DNA from: Streptomyces sulfonofaciens
Lineage (GTDB): Bacteria; Actinomycetota; Actinomycetes; Streptomycetales; Streptomycetaceae
DNA: 64,000 nucleotides
Reading direction: 5' to 3'
Assembly: GCF_014656295.1 (NCBI RefSeq)
Contig: NZ_BNCD01000006.1
Location: forward strand, 124,001-188,000
Shown here: in pieces, positions 1-7,969 of the stretch
Layout: every line of letters begins with the position of its first letter
How positions within the stretch are numbered: position 1 is the stretch's first letter
Position numbers and translations under genes: made by a program
The notes under the pieces: model-generated
Told to the model about the DNA's origin: nothing
Databases searched by the model: none
What the model saw: only the letters and a program-made list of their open reading frames with translations

Positions 1-1105
1 GCAGGACGTTCCGCTCCAGCGACTGGGCCTCGTCGACGATGACGAAGGCGTCGTGCAGGGAGCGGCCGCGGATGTGCGTGAGCGGCAGCACCTCCAGCAT
101 GCCGCGGGCGGTGACCTCCTCGATGACCTCGCGGCTGGTGACGGCGGAGAGGGTGTCGAAGACGGCCTGCGCCCACGGGCTCATCTTCTCGGCCTCGGTG
201 CCCGGCAGGTAGCCGAGTTCCTGCCCGCCGACCGCGTACAGCGGCCTGAAGACCATCACCTTCTCGTGCTGCCTGCGCTCCAGAACGGCTTCCAGGCCGG
301 CGCAGAGCGCGAGCGCAGACTTGCCGGTGCCGGCCCGGCCGCCCATCGACACGATCCCGATGTCCGGGTCGAGCAGCAGGTCGAGTGCGATGCGCTGCTC
401 GGCGCTGCGTCCCTTGATCCCGAACGCCTCGCGGTCCCCGCGCACCAGCTTGACCTGGCCCTCGGAGGTGACGCGGCCCAGCGCCTTGCCGCGCTCCGAC
501 TGGATCGTCAGACCGGTGTGCACGGGCAGGTCGGTCGCTTCGGGCACGTACAGGGTCTCCTCTTCGAAGAGGAGGTCCACCTGCTCCGCGGACAGGCTGA
601 GTTCGGACATTCCGGTCCAGCCGGAGTCCGTGATGGCCAGCTCCGCGCGGTACTCCTCCGCGAGCAGGCCCACGGAGGACGCCTTGATGCGCAGCGGGAG
701 GTCCTTCGAGACGACCGTGACGTCGTATCCCTCGGCCTGCAGGTTGCGGGCGACGGCGAGGATCCGCGAGTCGTTGTCCCCCAGGCGGTAGCCGGCCGGG
801 AGGACACCCGGGTCGGAGTGGTTGAGCTCGACTCGCAGTGTCCCGCCGAGGTCCCCGATGGGCAGCGGGGCGTCCAGACGGCCGTACCGGACCCGGCAGT
901 CGTCGAGCAGACGCAGGGCCTGGCGGGCGAAGTAGCCGAGTTCCGGGTGGTGCCTCTTGGCCTCCAGTTCCGTGACCACCACGACCGGCAGCACGACCTC
1001 GTGCTCGTCGAAGCGGGACAGGGCGCCTGGATCTGCCAGCAGCACGCTGGTGTCGAGAACGTAGGTGCGCCGGTCGGGCGTGCGGCGCTTTGTGCTGGTC
1101 ACCAC
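1..1105 (-). CDS. PhoH family protein, PIN domain plus PhoH ATPase (3' end outside window)
   Basis: An N-terminal PIN domain ([13 protein letters not shown] near residue 12) is fused to a PhoH ATPase. The P-loop [12 protein letters not shown] lies near residue 253 and the Walker B stretch VIVDEAQ near residue 350. PIN-PhoH (PhoH2-like) proteins are ATP-dependent RNA helicase/RNases in the cytosol. About 368 codons are visible of a family length near 440, so only the C-terminus is missing at the left edge. The start is GTG at 1105, the first of two consecutive GTG codons, with a G-rich Shine-Dalgarno (GAGGGGG) about 13 bases upstream. It is transcribed in the same direction as the prenyltransferase gene but separated from it by 420 bp, so it is probably its own unit. 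The family call is firm; the RNA substrate is not known from sequence. Confidence 0.93.
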   Translation of the reverse strand, partial: MVTSTKRRTPDRRTYVLDTSVLLADPGALSRFDEHEVVLPVVVVTELEAKRHHPELGYFARQALRLLDDCRVRYGRLDAPLPIGDLGGTLRVELNHSDPGVLPAGYRLGDNDSRILAVARNLQAEGYDVTVVSKDLPLRIKASSVGLLAEEYRAELAITDSGWTGMSELSLSAEQVDLLFEEETLYVPEATDLPVHTGLTIQSERGKALGRVTSEGQVKLVRGDREAFGIKGRSAEQRIALDLLLDPDIGIVSMGGRAGTGKSALALCAGLEAVLERRQHEKVMVFRPLYAVGGQELGYLPGTEAEKMSPWAQAVFDTLSAVTSREVIEEVTARGMLEVLPLTHIRGRSLHDAFVIVDEAQSLERNVL

Positions 1106-1528
1106 GGAAGGACGTACCCCCTCGGAAGAGGTCGGGGAGCGACGGCGTCGCGGAGCTTCCCCCGGGGACAGGGCTGCCCCGAGGGACGGGAGAGAACCGG
1201 GCTCAGGCCACCGCGCACGGGCCTGGCTCGGCCCTCCGCGTCATCCGCGTGGTCCGTACGGTGGGTACGGTCCTTCTGGTGCAACGGGCCTCCCGGGCGG
1301 ACGGCCCCACGCCGCCCGCTGAGGTGCGCCACCCCAAGACGGGCACCGACTGCCGGTACCGCTCGGGTGTCGACCTGGAAGACATATTCCCTCCAACAGG
1401 CGCAGGCATGCCATGGCATATGACGACACCCAGGTGAACTCGGTGTCGGCCCTGTGTGCCCGTGCCGCTCCGGCACCGTCGGCCGTGCCGTCCGGGCCGC
1501 GCCCCAACACCCTTGACGGGCTTGGCGG
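1106..1528. other. Intergenic stretch between prenyltransferase and phoH genes
   Basis: This 423-bp region has no convincing gene. One reading frame on the minus strand (1385 to 1203, 60 codons) starts at ATG behind a good GGAGGG ribosome site. However, it is arginine-rich, uses several AGG/AGA codons and has weaker third-position G/C than its neighbours, so I do not call it. A short A/T-richer patch around 1380-1440 with CATGGCATATG is the likeliest place for the phoH promoter or leader. Confidence 0.4.
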
Positions 1529-2290
1529 TCAGCCGCCGAAGCGCCGGTGGCGCGCGGCGTAGTCGCGCAGCGCACGCAAGAAGTCGATCTTGCGGAAGGC
1601 GGGCCAGAAGACCTCGCAGAAGTAGTACTCCGAATGGGCCGACTGCCACAGCATGAACCCTGACAGGCGCTGCTCGCCGCTGGTGCGGATGACGAGGTCG
1701 GGGTCGGGCTGGCCGCGCGTGTACAGGTGTTCGGCGATGACGTCGATGTCCACGAGGTCGGCGAGCTCCTCGAAGCTGGTGCCCTTCTGGGCGTGGTCGA
1801 GCAGCAGCGAGCGCACGGCGTCGGCGATCTCCTGGCGGCCGCCGTATCCCACGGCGACATTGACGAGTATGCCGTCGATGTCGACGGTGGCCTGCTCCGC
1901 CTCCTTCAGCACCCTTTGGGTCTGCGCGGGCAGCAGGTCCATGGTGCCGACGTGGTGGACCCGCCAGCGGCCGTCCTCGGCGAGGCCGCGCACCGCGTCC
2001 TCGATGATCCCGAGCAGCGGGACCAGCTCCTCCTCGGGCCGGTCCAGGTTGTCGGTGGAGAGCATCCAGAGGGTGACGACCTCGACATCCGTCTCGGCGC
2101 ACCAGCCGAGGAACTCGGTGATCTTGTCGGCGCCCGCGCGGTGCCCCTGCGCGGTGGTGCCGCCGGCCGCCTTGGCCCAGCGGCGGTTCCCGTCGAGGAT
2201 GACGCCGATGTGGCCCGGCACCTGCTCGTGGTCCAGGCGGCTCTCCACCCGGCGTGCGTAGAGTCCGTACACCAGGTCGCGCAGGTTCAC
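1529..2290 (-). CDS. uppS: Isoprenyl transferase (cis-prenyltransferase, UppS family)
   Basis: The enzyme condenses isopentenyl diphosphate with an allylic diphosphate in cis to make Z-prenyl diphosphates, the lipid-carrier precursors for cell-wall synthesis. Family motifs occur in order: HIGVILDGNRRWAK (residues 23-36, catalytic Asp), GHRAGADKI, LSTDNLDRPEEEL, RTSGEQRLSGFMLWQ and SEYYFCEVFWPAF near the C-terminus. The GTG at 2290 is chosen as start because GGAGGGG lies 9 bases upstream and NLRDLVYGLY is where homologues begin; an in-frame ATG at 2308 would add six residues. At 253 aa it has normal length. Actinobacteria often carry a long-chain and a short-chain paralogue, and the sequence alone does not say which this is. 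Confidence 0.93.
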   Translation of the reverse strand: MNLRDLVYGLYARRVESRLDHEQVPGHIGVILDGNRRWAKAAGGTTAQGHRAGADKITEFLGWCAETDVEVVTLWMLSTDNLDRPEEELVPLLGIIEDAVRGLAEDGRWRVHHVGTMDLLPAQTQRVLKEAEQATVDIDGILVNVAVGYGGRQEIADAVRSLLLDHAQKGTSFEELADLVDIDVIAEHLYTRGQPDPDLVIRTSGEQRLSGFMLWQSAHSEYYFCEVFWPAFRKIDFLRALRDYAARHRRFGG

Positions 2291-2628
2291 CGTGGTCAGC
2301 CCCTCCATGCGGATAACGCCCCGAGGTCGAAAGCCTACCGCTGCGGAAGGGGGGTCCCGTCCCGGGTGCGGCGGCCGCGGACGGCACGGCCGGGGCCCGC
2401 CCACCCGCCCGGTCCGGGGCCGCCGGAACCGGGCGGCGCGGGGGTGCAGGCGCGAGGGGCCGGCGGTCCGAGACGCGCGGAGCGGCCGGTCCGAGATGTG
2501 CGCGGGCATCGGATCCGAGGCGTGTGCAGGCGTCGCCCCCGAGGTGTGCGCAGGCGTCGGGTCGGGGGGTGGGGAGCGGATGGGCGGGCGGTGCCGGGCC
2601 GCGGGGGCGCTGACGTAGTTTCGTACCC
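2291..2628. other. Divergent intergenic region with 3 x 24-bp tandem repeat
   Basis: This region separates the divergent prenyltransferase and aldo/keto reductase genes. It is very G/C-rich. At 2491-2514, 2515-2538 and 2539-2562 it holds three imperfect copies of a 24-bp unit beginning CCGAGRYGTG and containing GCAGGCGTCG. The reductase has no clear Shine-Dalgarno; the A/T-richer TAGTTTCGTACCC just before its ATG could be a -10 region giving a leaderless message. No other element is seen. Confidence 0.45.
2491..2562. repeat. Tandem repeat, 3 copies of 24 bp
   Basis: Three adjacent imperfect 24-bp copies lie in the divergent promoter region between the prenyltransferase and aldo/keto reductase genes. 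All share the CCGAG-GTG-GC-GGC-TCG framework. They are non-coding on either flanking gene model. Confidence 0.75.
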
Positions 2629-3666
2629 ATGAACGACACCTTCCTCTACCGGGCCTCCGACCAGCGCTACGACTCGATGGAGTACCGGCGCTCGGGCCGC
2701 AGCGGGCTGAAGCTGCCCGCCGTGTCACTGGGGCTGTGGCACAACTTCGGCGACGACAGGTCGCTCGACACCCAGCGCGCGATCCTGCGCCGCGCCTTCG
2801 ACCTGGGCATCACCCACTTCGACCTGGCGAACAACTACGGCCCGCCGCCCGGCTCGGCCGAGCTGAACTTCGGCAAGCTGTTCCGGCAGGACTTCGCCCG
2901 GCACCGCGACGAGCTGCTCGTCTCCACCAAGGCGGGCTACCTGATGCACCCGGGCCCGTACGGGGAGTGGGGCTCGCGCAAGTACCTGCTGTCCTCTCTG
3001 GACGCCTCGCTCGCCCGGATGGGCCTGGAGTACGTCGACATCTTCTACTCGCACCGCTTCGACCCGGACACCCCGCTGGAAGAGACCATGGGGGCGCTGG
3101 CGTCGGCGGTACGGCAGGGCAAGGCGCTGTACGTGGGCATCTCCTCGTACACCAGCGAGCAGACCCGTGAGGCGGCGCGGCTGCTGAACGAGATGGGGGT
3201 GCGGCCGCTGATCCACCAGCCGTCGTACTCGATGATCAACCGCTGGACCGAGGACGACCACCTGCTCGACGCGCTGGAGGAGGCCGGCATGGGCTGCATC
3301 TCCTTCGCGCCGCTCGCGCAGGGCCTGCTCTCGGACAAGTACCTCGCCGGCATCCCGGAGGGCTCGCGCGCCACGCAGGGCAAGTCGCTGGACCCGAACC
3401 TGCTCTCCGACGAGGTGGTGGCGCGGTTGCGCGGCCTCGACGAGATCGCGCGGCGGCGCGGCCAGTCGCTGGCGCAGTTGGCGCTGACCTGGGTGCTGCG
3501 GGACGAGCGGATGACGTCGGCGCTGATCGGCGCGTCGAGCGTGCGGCAGTTGGAGGAGAACGTGGCGGCCCTCGGTGGGCCGCGTCTGACGGCTGAGGAG
3601 ATCGCGGAGATCGACACGTTCGCGGTCTCCACGCCGGGCACGAACATCTGGGCCGGGCGGCGCTGA
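2629..3666 (+). CDS. Aldo/keto reductase, YghZ/MgrA-like
   Basis: This is an NADPH-dependent (beta/alpha)8 oxidoreductase of the YghZ (L-glyceraldehyde 3-phosphate reductase) branch. It shows FDLANNYG (catalytic Asp and Tyr), VSTKAGY (Lys), YVDIFYSHRFDP (His) and the C-terminal ALIGASSVRQLEEN phosphate-binding region. The 345-residue length matches the family. The N-terminal YRASDQRYDSMEYRRSGRSGLKLP is typical of this branch, which supports the ATG at 2629 although no Shine-Dalgarno is visible; translation may be leaderless. It is a single gene, followed by a strong hairpin at 3764-3799. The physiological substrate cannot be read from sequence; methylglyoxal or other short aldehydes are possible. 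Confidence 0.9.
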   Translation: MNDTFLYRASDQRYDSMEYRRSGRSGLKLPAVSLGLWHNFGDDRSLDTQRAILRRAFDLGITHFDLANNYGPPPGSAELNFGKLFRQDFARHRDELLVSTKAGYLMHPGPYGEWGSRKYLLSSLDASLARMGLEYVDIFYSHRFDPDTPLEETMGALASAVRQGKALYVGISSYTSEQTREAARLLNEMGVRPLIHQPSYSMINRWTEDDHLLDALEEAGMGCISFAPLAQGLLSDKYLAGIPEGSRATQGKSLDPNLLSDEVVARLRGLDEIARRRGQSLAQLALTWVLRDERMTSALIGASSVRQLEENVAALGGPRLTAEEIAEIDTFAVSTPGTNIWAGRR

Positions 3667-4062
3667 CGCCCCATGCCGCACCGGGCGGCGCCTGCGGACG
3701 GCCCTGACGCTCCGCCCCGGCCGGGCAGGGCCTTGGAACAGGGCGTGCGCGGGGCAGAGAAAACGGGCCGGTCCGTGGGGGGGGAGACGGACCGGCCCGA
3801 GGGGGGGTTTCCACCATAACCCTTCGTAAGTCCCGACGGGTGCACCGGCATGCCACAACTACTCTCCGAATTCGGTTCGCGACGCCTCCCGGGTGGCCGG
3901 GAGGCGCGAGAGGGCCGGTTCGGCCAAAGAGGGCCGGGAGGACCGGTTCGACCGGGAAATGCCTGTTCGACCAGGGAAAGGCCGGTTCGCGGGCGGGGAG
4001 AGGCCGGCTCGCGGACGGTGCCCGGGTGCGGCCGGCCGCGGCGTGTGCGGCCCCTCAGGCGC
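3667..4062. other. Convergent intergenic region with iterated GGCCGGTTCG motif
   Basis: The region holds the hairpin described separately, then five irregular copies of a GGCCGGTTCG-like 10-mer (3913, 3941, 3961, 3980 and 4002) spaced about 20-28 bp apart. It separates the convergent reductase and prepilin peptidase genes. No coding frame has the expected codon bias. Confidence 0.5.
3764..3799. terminator. Strong hairpin after aldo/keto reductase gene
   Basis: A perfect 13-bp stem (CGGGCCGGTCCGT pairing with ACGGACCGGCCCG) has a 10-base G-rich loop and lies about 100 bp after the reductase stop. It ends before a G-run and GTTT. It is placed between convergent genes, so it probably works in both directions. 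Confidence 0.8.
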
Positions 4063-4944
4063 TCACACCGCGCCGAGCAGCAGTCCCAGGAACGCGCCGC
4101 CCAGCATGAAGGGGCCGAGCGGGATGGCCGACTTCCGGTCGGCCCTGCGCAGCACCATCAGCCCGATGCCGTAGGCCCCGCCCAGCACCAGGCCGGCCAC
4201 GAAGCCGACGAGCAGTACGGTCCAGCCGTACCAGCCGAGGACCGCGCCGAGGGCGAGGGCGAGCTTCACGTCCCCGAAGCCCATGCCCTTCGAGTTGACG
4301 AGGAACAGCACGAAGTAGCCGGCGCCCAGGACGAGGGCCCCGAGCAGGGCGCCCGGCCACGAGCCCCGGTGGCCCGGCAGCAGTGCGACCACCCCCAGCA
4401 GCGCGAGGAGCCCCGCGGCCAGCGGCAGCGTGAGCACGTCCGGCAGCCGGTGCACCGCATGGTCGACGAGGGCCAGCAGGACGGCGACAGGGACGGCGGC
4501 CAGCCACACCGCGGCCTCCGGCCGTGCACCCGTGGCAGCGGCCAGCGCCAGGCACAGGAGCGCCGTCACCGCGGCGACGAGCGGCGCGCGGGGGCCGTAG
4601 CGGGCGGGGCAGGAGGCGGATCCGGCCGGGGCGGATCCGGCCGGGGCGCCTCCGCCCGGGGCGCCTCCGCCCGGGGTGGGGGCGTCGGCTGGTGTGTCGG
4701 TGGGCGGCCCGGGCGCCCCGGTCGCCGGTCCCGTCCCGTACGCGCCCTTCTCCCACTCCGGTGCGCCCGCGCAGCGTGCCCGACCGAGCCAGCCGCCGAA
4801 CGGGCCCGTGATCGGGTGGCCGCCGGGGCACGCGGCACGCCAGTGCTCGTCCGGCTGCACGGCGAGCCGGTAGGCGGCCCGCGGGACCAGCAGCCCGGAT
4901 CCCGCGCCCCAGACGGCGGCGACTACGAGGAGGAGTACGTGCAC
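4063..4944 (-). CDS. Prepilin peptidase (A24 family, TadV/CpaA-like)
   Basis: This membrane aspartyl protease would cleave the class III signal peptides of the Flp and TadE-type pilins encoded nearby. The two catalytic aspartates are visible: D161 in VDHAVHRLPD and D225 in the GFGDVKLALALG motif. Several hydrophobic spans cover residues 120-293. Between the first span (residues 1-20) and the catalytic core lies a proline/glycine-rich linker of about 50 residues with a repeated GGGAP/AGSAP unit, which makes it longer (293 aa) than compact TadV proteins. The start is GTG at 4944, which coincides with the predicted transcription start of the promoter at 4951-4995, so the message may be leaderless. 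That promoter shares its upstream element with two other pilus promoters. Confidence 0.92.
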   Translation of the reverse strand: MHVLLLVVAAVWGAGSGLLVPRAAYRLAVQPDEHWRAACPGGHPITGPFGGWLGRARCAGAPEWEKGAYGTGPATGAPGPPTDTPADAPTPGGGAPGGGAPAGSAPAGSASCPARYGPRAPLVAAVTALLCLALAAATGARPEAAVWLAAVPVAVLLALVDHAVHRLPDVLTLPLAAGLLALLGVVALLPGHRGSWPGALLGALVLGAGYFVLFLVNSKGMGFGDVKLALALGAVLGWYGWTVLLVGFVAGLVLGGAYGIGLMVLRRADRKSAIPLGPFMLGGAFLGLLLGAV

Positions 4945-4950
4945 GGTCGG

Positions 4951-5007
4951 ACCCTACGCACTCGACGCCCGCGGTGGCATGGGCCCGTGGGCCCATGCGG
5001 GACCCAG
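4951..5007 (-). promoter_or_regulatory. Prepilin peptidase promoter with shared Tad-pilus element (site A)
   Basis: Read on the minus strand, TGGGCCCACGGGCCCATGC occupies 4995-4977, preceded by a TGGGTCC half four bases upstream. It is followed after 20 bp by a -10 box TAGGGT (4956-4951). Seven bases later is the GTG start at 4944. The same element with the same spacing to a -10 box occurs before the flp operon and the large-pilin operon. No -35 hexamer is visible, so an activator is implied. Confidence 0.75.
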
Positions 5008-5130
5008 TCCCGTACGGATACGGTCCTGGACGGCAACGTGCGCGGGCGGCCGCGGCACCGGAGCGCCCCCGGCACACGCCGCGGGCACACGGCCGCCGGC
5101 CGCGGGCGAGAGGGAAGGGAGGTGCCGGCG

Positions 5131-5577
5131 ATGGCGCGCTGGCGCAACGGGCGGGGCACACTGGTCGTCGGGCCCGCGGAGACGGGGGCCTCCGGGCACG
5201 GGGACCCGGCGGCGGAGACGGCCGCGGACACGGCCGAGCCCTGGGCCGGGGGGCCCGTCACCGTTCCGCTGGAGATCGCCGCCTCCTACCGTGCCCGTAC
5301 GCACGGGCTGCTCGGCCGCGACGGCATCCAGGGGGCGATCCTGCTCTCCCCCGCGAACAACGTGCACACCTTCCGGATGCGGTTTCCCATCGACGTCGCC
5401 TATCTGGACCGGAAGTTGCGCGTCGTGGCCGTCCGCACCATGAGGCCCAACCGGCTGGGCGCCATCCGCCTGCGCGCCCGTCACGTCCTCGAGTCGGAGG
5501 CGGGCACCATGGCCGACTGGGGCATCCGTCCCGGCGTCCGGGTGGCGGTGCGGGAGCCGGATGGGCGGGACGCGTGA
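5131..5577 (+). CDS. DUF192 family protein
   Basis: A 148-residue protein whose C-terminal 110 residues form a DUF192 domain, recognised by HGLLGRDGI, the signature NVHTFRMRFPIDVAYLD and VLESEAG. The domain's biochemical function is unknown. The first 35 residues are low-complexity, with no clear signal peptide or lipobox. The start ATG at 5131 has a good GGGAGG ribosome site 8 bases upstream. It is divergent from the prepilin peptidase gene, with 186 bp between them containing the pilus promoter element, so a link to pilus production is possible but only inferred. Confidence 0.85.
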   Translation: MARWRNGRGTLVVGPAETGASGHGDPAAETAADTAEPWAGGPVTVPLEIAASYRARTHGLLGRDGIQGAILLSPANNVHTFRMRFPIDVAYLDRKLRVVAVRTMRPNRLGAIRLRARHVLESEAGTMADWGIRPGVRVAVREPDGRDA

Positions 5578-5616
5578 GGTGACCCGGCCGCGGTGCGGGC
5601 GCCATGCGGCGGGATG

Positions 5617-5688
5617 TGCCGCGGGGCGTGCGCCGGGGTGTGCCGCGAGGTGTGCGGCCGGGCGTGCCGCGAGGTGTGCGGCCTATCC
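5617..5688. repeat. Tandem repeat, 3 copies of 24 bp
   Basis: Three imperfect 24-bp units starting TGCCGCG (5617, 5641 and 5665) fill the short gap between the convergent DUF192 and MFS genes. The last copy runs a few bases into the MFS stop. A terminator role is possible but no simple long hairpin is seen. Confidence 0.65.
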
Positions 5689-7005
5689 CTCGCCCGTGGT
5701 GCCGCCGGGCGTGCGCCGGTCCACGCGGTGCACGTCGCGTACGCACAGGTTCAGGACCGTCGCCGCGGCGATGACGGCCGCGCACACCAGCAGGACCGTT
5801 CCGTTGCCCCAGGTGTGGGCGGCGAGGGCGGCGGCGAGGTAGGCGAAGGGGACGGCGAGGCGTTCGCCGATGCCCGTGAAGGAGCTCATACGGCCCTGTT
5901 CGCCCTGGGCTACGTGGTGCTGGAGCGCGGTGGTCCAGGCGACGACGGCGATGTCGAGGCCGATGCCGCCCGCCCCGGCGCCGAGCAGTACCCAGAAAAG
6001 CGGCAGACCGAGACCCATCGCCGCCGGGGGCAGTGCGAGGCCCGCGCTGCCGAGGACGGCGACGGCCACGAGGCGTTTCGGCCTCCAGCGCAGGCACACG
6101 ACGGTGCCCGCGAGCAGCCCGAGCGCGAACGCGCCCTGCACCAGGCCCCAGGCGCGCGCCCCGTCGTACCGCTGCGCCGCCACGATCGGCCCGAGCAACT
6201 GGTACCCGGCGAGCCAGGCGGCGACCACGACGGTCCCCGCGACGCTGTACGTCCACAGCCAGGTGCGCGACCGGAAGGCGTGCCAGCCGGCGCGGAGGTC
6301 GGCGAGCGGGGTGGTGGCCGGCGTGTTCGCCGCGGCGGACGCCGGCGGGCCGGACGGCGGCAGGGGCGGGGGCGCCGGAGCGTTGAGGCGCAGTCCGAGG
6401 AGCAGGAACGCGGCGATGAGGAAGCTGCACGCGTCCCAGCCCAGCGCCCAGGCCGGACCCGCCGCGGCCACGAGCACGCCGCCGAGCGCCGGGCCGAGCA
6501 CCCGGACCCCGTTGCCCGGCAGCCGGACCAGCGCGTTGGCCTGCTGGCGGTGCCCCGGCGCGACGATCTGGGCGACGACGCCCTGTGCGGCCGGTGCGAT
6601 GAGGGCCGTGGCCACCCCGGACACGAATCCGCAGGCCGCGATGGAGAAGGTGCCGGCCTGCCGGAGGCCGACCAGGAGGGCCAGCGCGGCCTGTGCGCCG
6701 GCTGCCAGGAGGTTCCCGCCGAACAGCAGTCGGCTGCGCGGGAGCCGGTCCGCGAGGACGCCTCCGGCGAGGGAGAAGACGATGGCCGGGACGGTGGTCG
6801 TGGTGAGCACCACACCCAGCGAACCGGCGCCGCCGCCCGTGCCCAGCACCGCGTAGGCGAGGGCCAGCGGCGCCATGGCGGTGCCCGTCGCGGAGACCAG
6901 GTTCGCCAGCAGGAACCGGCGGAACGCGGGCGTCCGCAGGGGAGTCGGTGCACGGGGCTCGTCCGGTGCCGCACGCTCCGGCTCGTCCCCGACCACGGTC
7001 TGCAC
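5683..7005 (-). CDS. MFS transporter (12-TM, probable drug/metabolite exporter)
   Basis: About 440 residues with roughly 12 hydrophobic spans in two halves, split by a proline-rich cytoplasmic loop (PAPPPLPPSGPPASAAANTPA). The first half carries the loop-2 motif GGVLADRLPRSRLLFGG, typical of MFS exporters of the enterobactin/macrolide (MdfA/EntS-like) type. The GTG at 7005 is preferred because an AGGGGG ribosome site lies about 10 bases upstream; GTG at 7011 is an alternative. It is an inner-membrane proton-coupled exporter of unknown substrate. It is transcribed with the flp operon direction but separated from it by the hairpin at 7299-7322 and a five-fold repeat, so it is probably independent of the pilus genes. 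Confidence 0.88.
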   Translation of the reverse strand: MQTVVGDEPERAAPDEPRAPTPLRTPAFRRFLLANLVSATGTAMAPLALAYAVLGTGGGAGSLGVVLTTTTVPAIVFSLAGGVLADRLPRSRLLFGGNLLAAGAQAALALLVGLRQAGTFSIAACGFVSGVATALIAPAAQGVVAQIVAPGHRQQANALVRLPGNGVRVLGPALGGVLVAAAGPAWALGWDACSFLIAAFLLLGLRLNAPAPPPLPPSGPPASAAANTPATTPLADLRAGWHAFRSRTWLWTYSVAGTVVVAAWLAGYQLLGPIVAAQRYDGARAWGLVQGAFALGLLAGTVVCLRWRPKRLVAVAVLGSAGLALPPAAMGLGLPLFWVLLGAGAGGIGLDIAVVAWTTALQHHVAQGEQGRMSSFTGIGERLAVPFAYLAAALAAHTWGNGTVLLVCAAVIAAATVLNLCVRDVHRVDRRTPGGTTGEG

Positions 7006-7212
7006 GCTCACCCGTCCCCCTGTCACCCTCGCCGTCCTGCTCCCGCCGCGCCCGGCGGCCGCACGTGGGGTGCGCTGCCCACCCCTCGCCGCCCGGAACC
7101 CTCGTTCGCCCCTGCCGTCCGAAACCGCACGCCGATGCGACCCGGCAGCGCATCGGGAAGGGGGCCCCGGGAGGGGGCCGGGCCCGCAGGACGCCGGCCT
7201 GGGGCAGCGGAC

Positions 7213-7302
7213 CGGGAAGACACGGACGGCCGGGAAGACACGGACGGCCGGGAAGACACGGACGGCCGGGAAGACACGGACGGCCGGGAAGACACGGACG
7301 GC
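7213..7302. repeat. Perfect 18-bp tandem repeat, 5 copies
   Basis: Five identical head-to-tail copies of CGGGAAGACACGGACGGC run from 7213 to 7302. They lie in the gap between the OmpA-like gene and the MFS gene, directly beside the hairpin at 7299-7322. The array is upstream of the MFS start by about 210 bp. No flanking gene frame includes it. The perfect identity suggests recent expansion, and copy number may vary between strains. Confidence 0.95.
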
Positions 7303-7322
7303 CGGCCCCCGGGGGCCGGCCG
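7299..7322. terminator. Palindromic hairpin ending the flp operon
   Basis: A 24-bp perfect palindrome (CGGCCGGCCCCC and its complement) lies 8 bp after the OmpA-like gene stop. Its position at the end of the flp-tadG-lipoprotein-ompA operon makes a terminator the best reading. Confidence 0.7.
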
Positions 7323-7330
7323 CCGTGTGG

Positions 7331-7969
7331 TTACGGGGCCGAGTCGCCGGAGCGCGGGAAGGAGATCTCCACGCGCCGGTTCTTCTTGCGGCCGCTCTCG
7401 TCGTCGTTCGAGGCGATCGGGTACTTCTCGCCGTAGCCGCGCACCTCGAAGGTGATGTCGGCGTTGTCGAGGCTCTTGGCCAGCATGTCCTGCACGGCGT
7501 TGGCACGCTGCTTGGACAGGACGTCGCCGTGGGCGGCGGACCCGAGGTTGTCGGTGAAGCCGAAGATGCGGACCTGGGTCGCCTTCTGCTTGTTGATCTC
7601 GGCCGCGACCTCGGCGATCCGGGTGCTCGCCGCACTGCTCAGCTTGGCGCTGTCCTTGCCGAAGAGGACCTCGGCCTGGAGGGCGAACTTGATGTTGGAG
7701 TTGCTCTCCTCACGGCGTTCCTCACCGCCCAGGTCCTCGACGACCGACTTGATGTCGAGCACCCTTGCGTCGGCCAGCGTCGCGCCCTGTGGCAGTTTGA
7801 GGTCGGGGTCGTTGCCGTCGACCTTGACGGGCGGGGCCGCGGACTCGGACGGGTAGGGACTGTCGGCCAGGGCCTGTGCGGTGGCGCATCCCAGTGCCAG
7901 CACCCCGGCGGCCACCGCGACGGCCGCGCGGACTCCGGCCCGTCGGGTGCGGGTGGATCCGGCGCTCAT
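7331..7969 (-). CDS. OmpA-family peptidoglycan-binding protein
   Basis: A 212-residue exported protein: Arg-rich N-terminus, hydrophobic signal segment (residues 10-35), a spacer, then a C-terminal OmpA domain from about residue 95. The domain shows the start AEVLFGKDSAKL, VRIFGFTDN, LSKQRANAVQDML and the end GRKKNRRVEI, which carry the Asp and Arg that bind diaminopimelate of peptidoglycan. Streptomyces has LL-diaminopimelate and no outer membrane, so the protein likely sits on the cell wall. The ATG at 7969 overlaps the preceding lipoprotein stop by one base (TGATG), showing translational coupling. As the last gene of the flp operon it may anchor or guide the pilus through the wall. Confidence 0.88.
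   Translation of the reverse strand: MSAGSTRTRRAGVRAAVAVAAGVLALGCATAQALADSPYPSESAAPPVKVDGNDPDLKLPQGATLADARVLDIKSVVEDLGGEERREESNSNIKFALQAEVLFGKDSAKLSSAASTRIAEVAAEINKQKATQVRIFGFTDNLGSAAHGDVLSKQRANAVQDMLAKSLDNADITFEVRGYGEKYPIASNDDESGRKKNRRVEISFPRSGDSAP

Noticed and set aside
1203..1385. 60-codon minus-strand frame with a good ribosome site before phoH
   Set aside because: It is Arg-rich, uses rare AGG/AGA codons and has weaker third-position G/C than real genes here; no recognisable protein.
7213..7302. 18-bp repeats read as replication iterons or a CRISPR array
   Set aside because: There are no spacers, no replication or cas genes, and units are directly adjacent.
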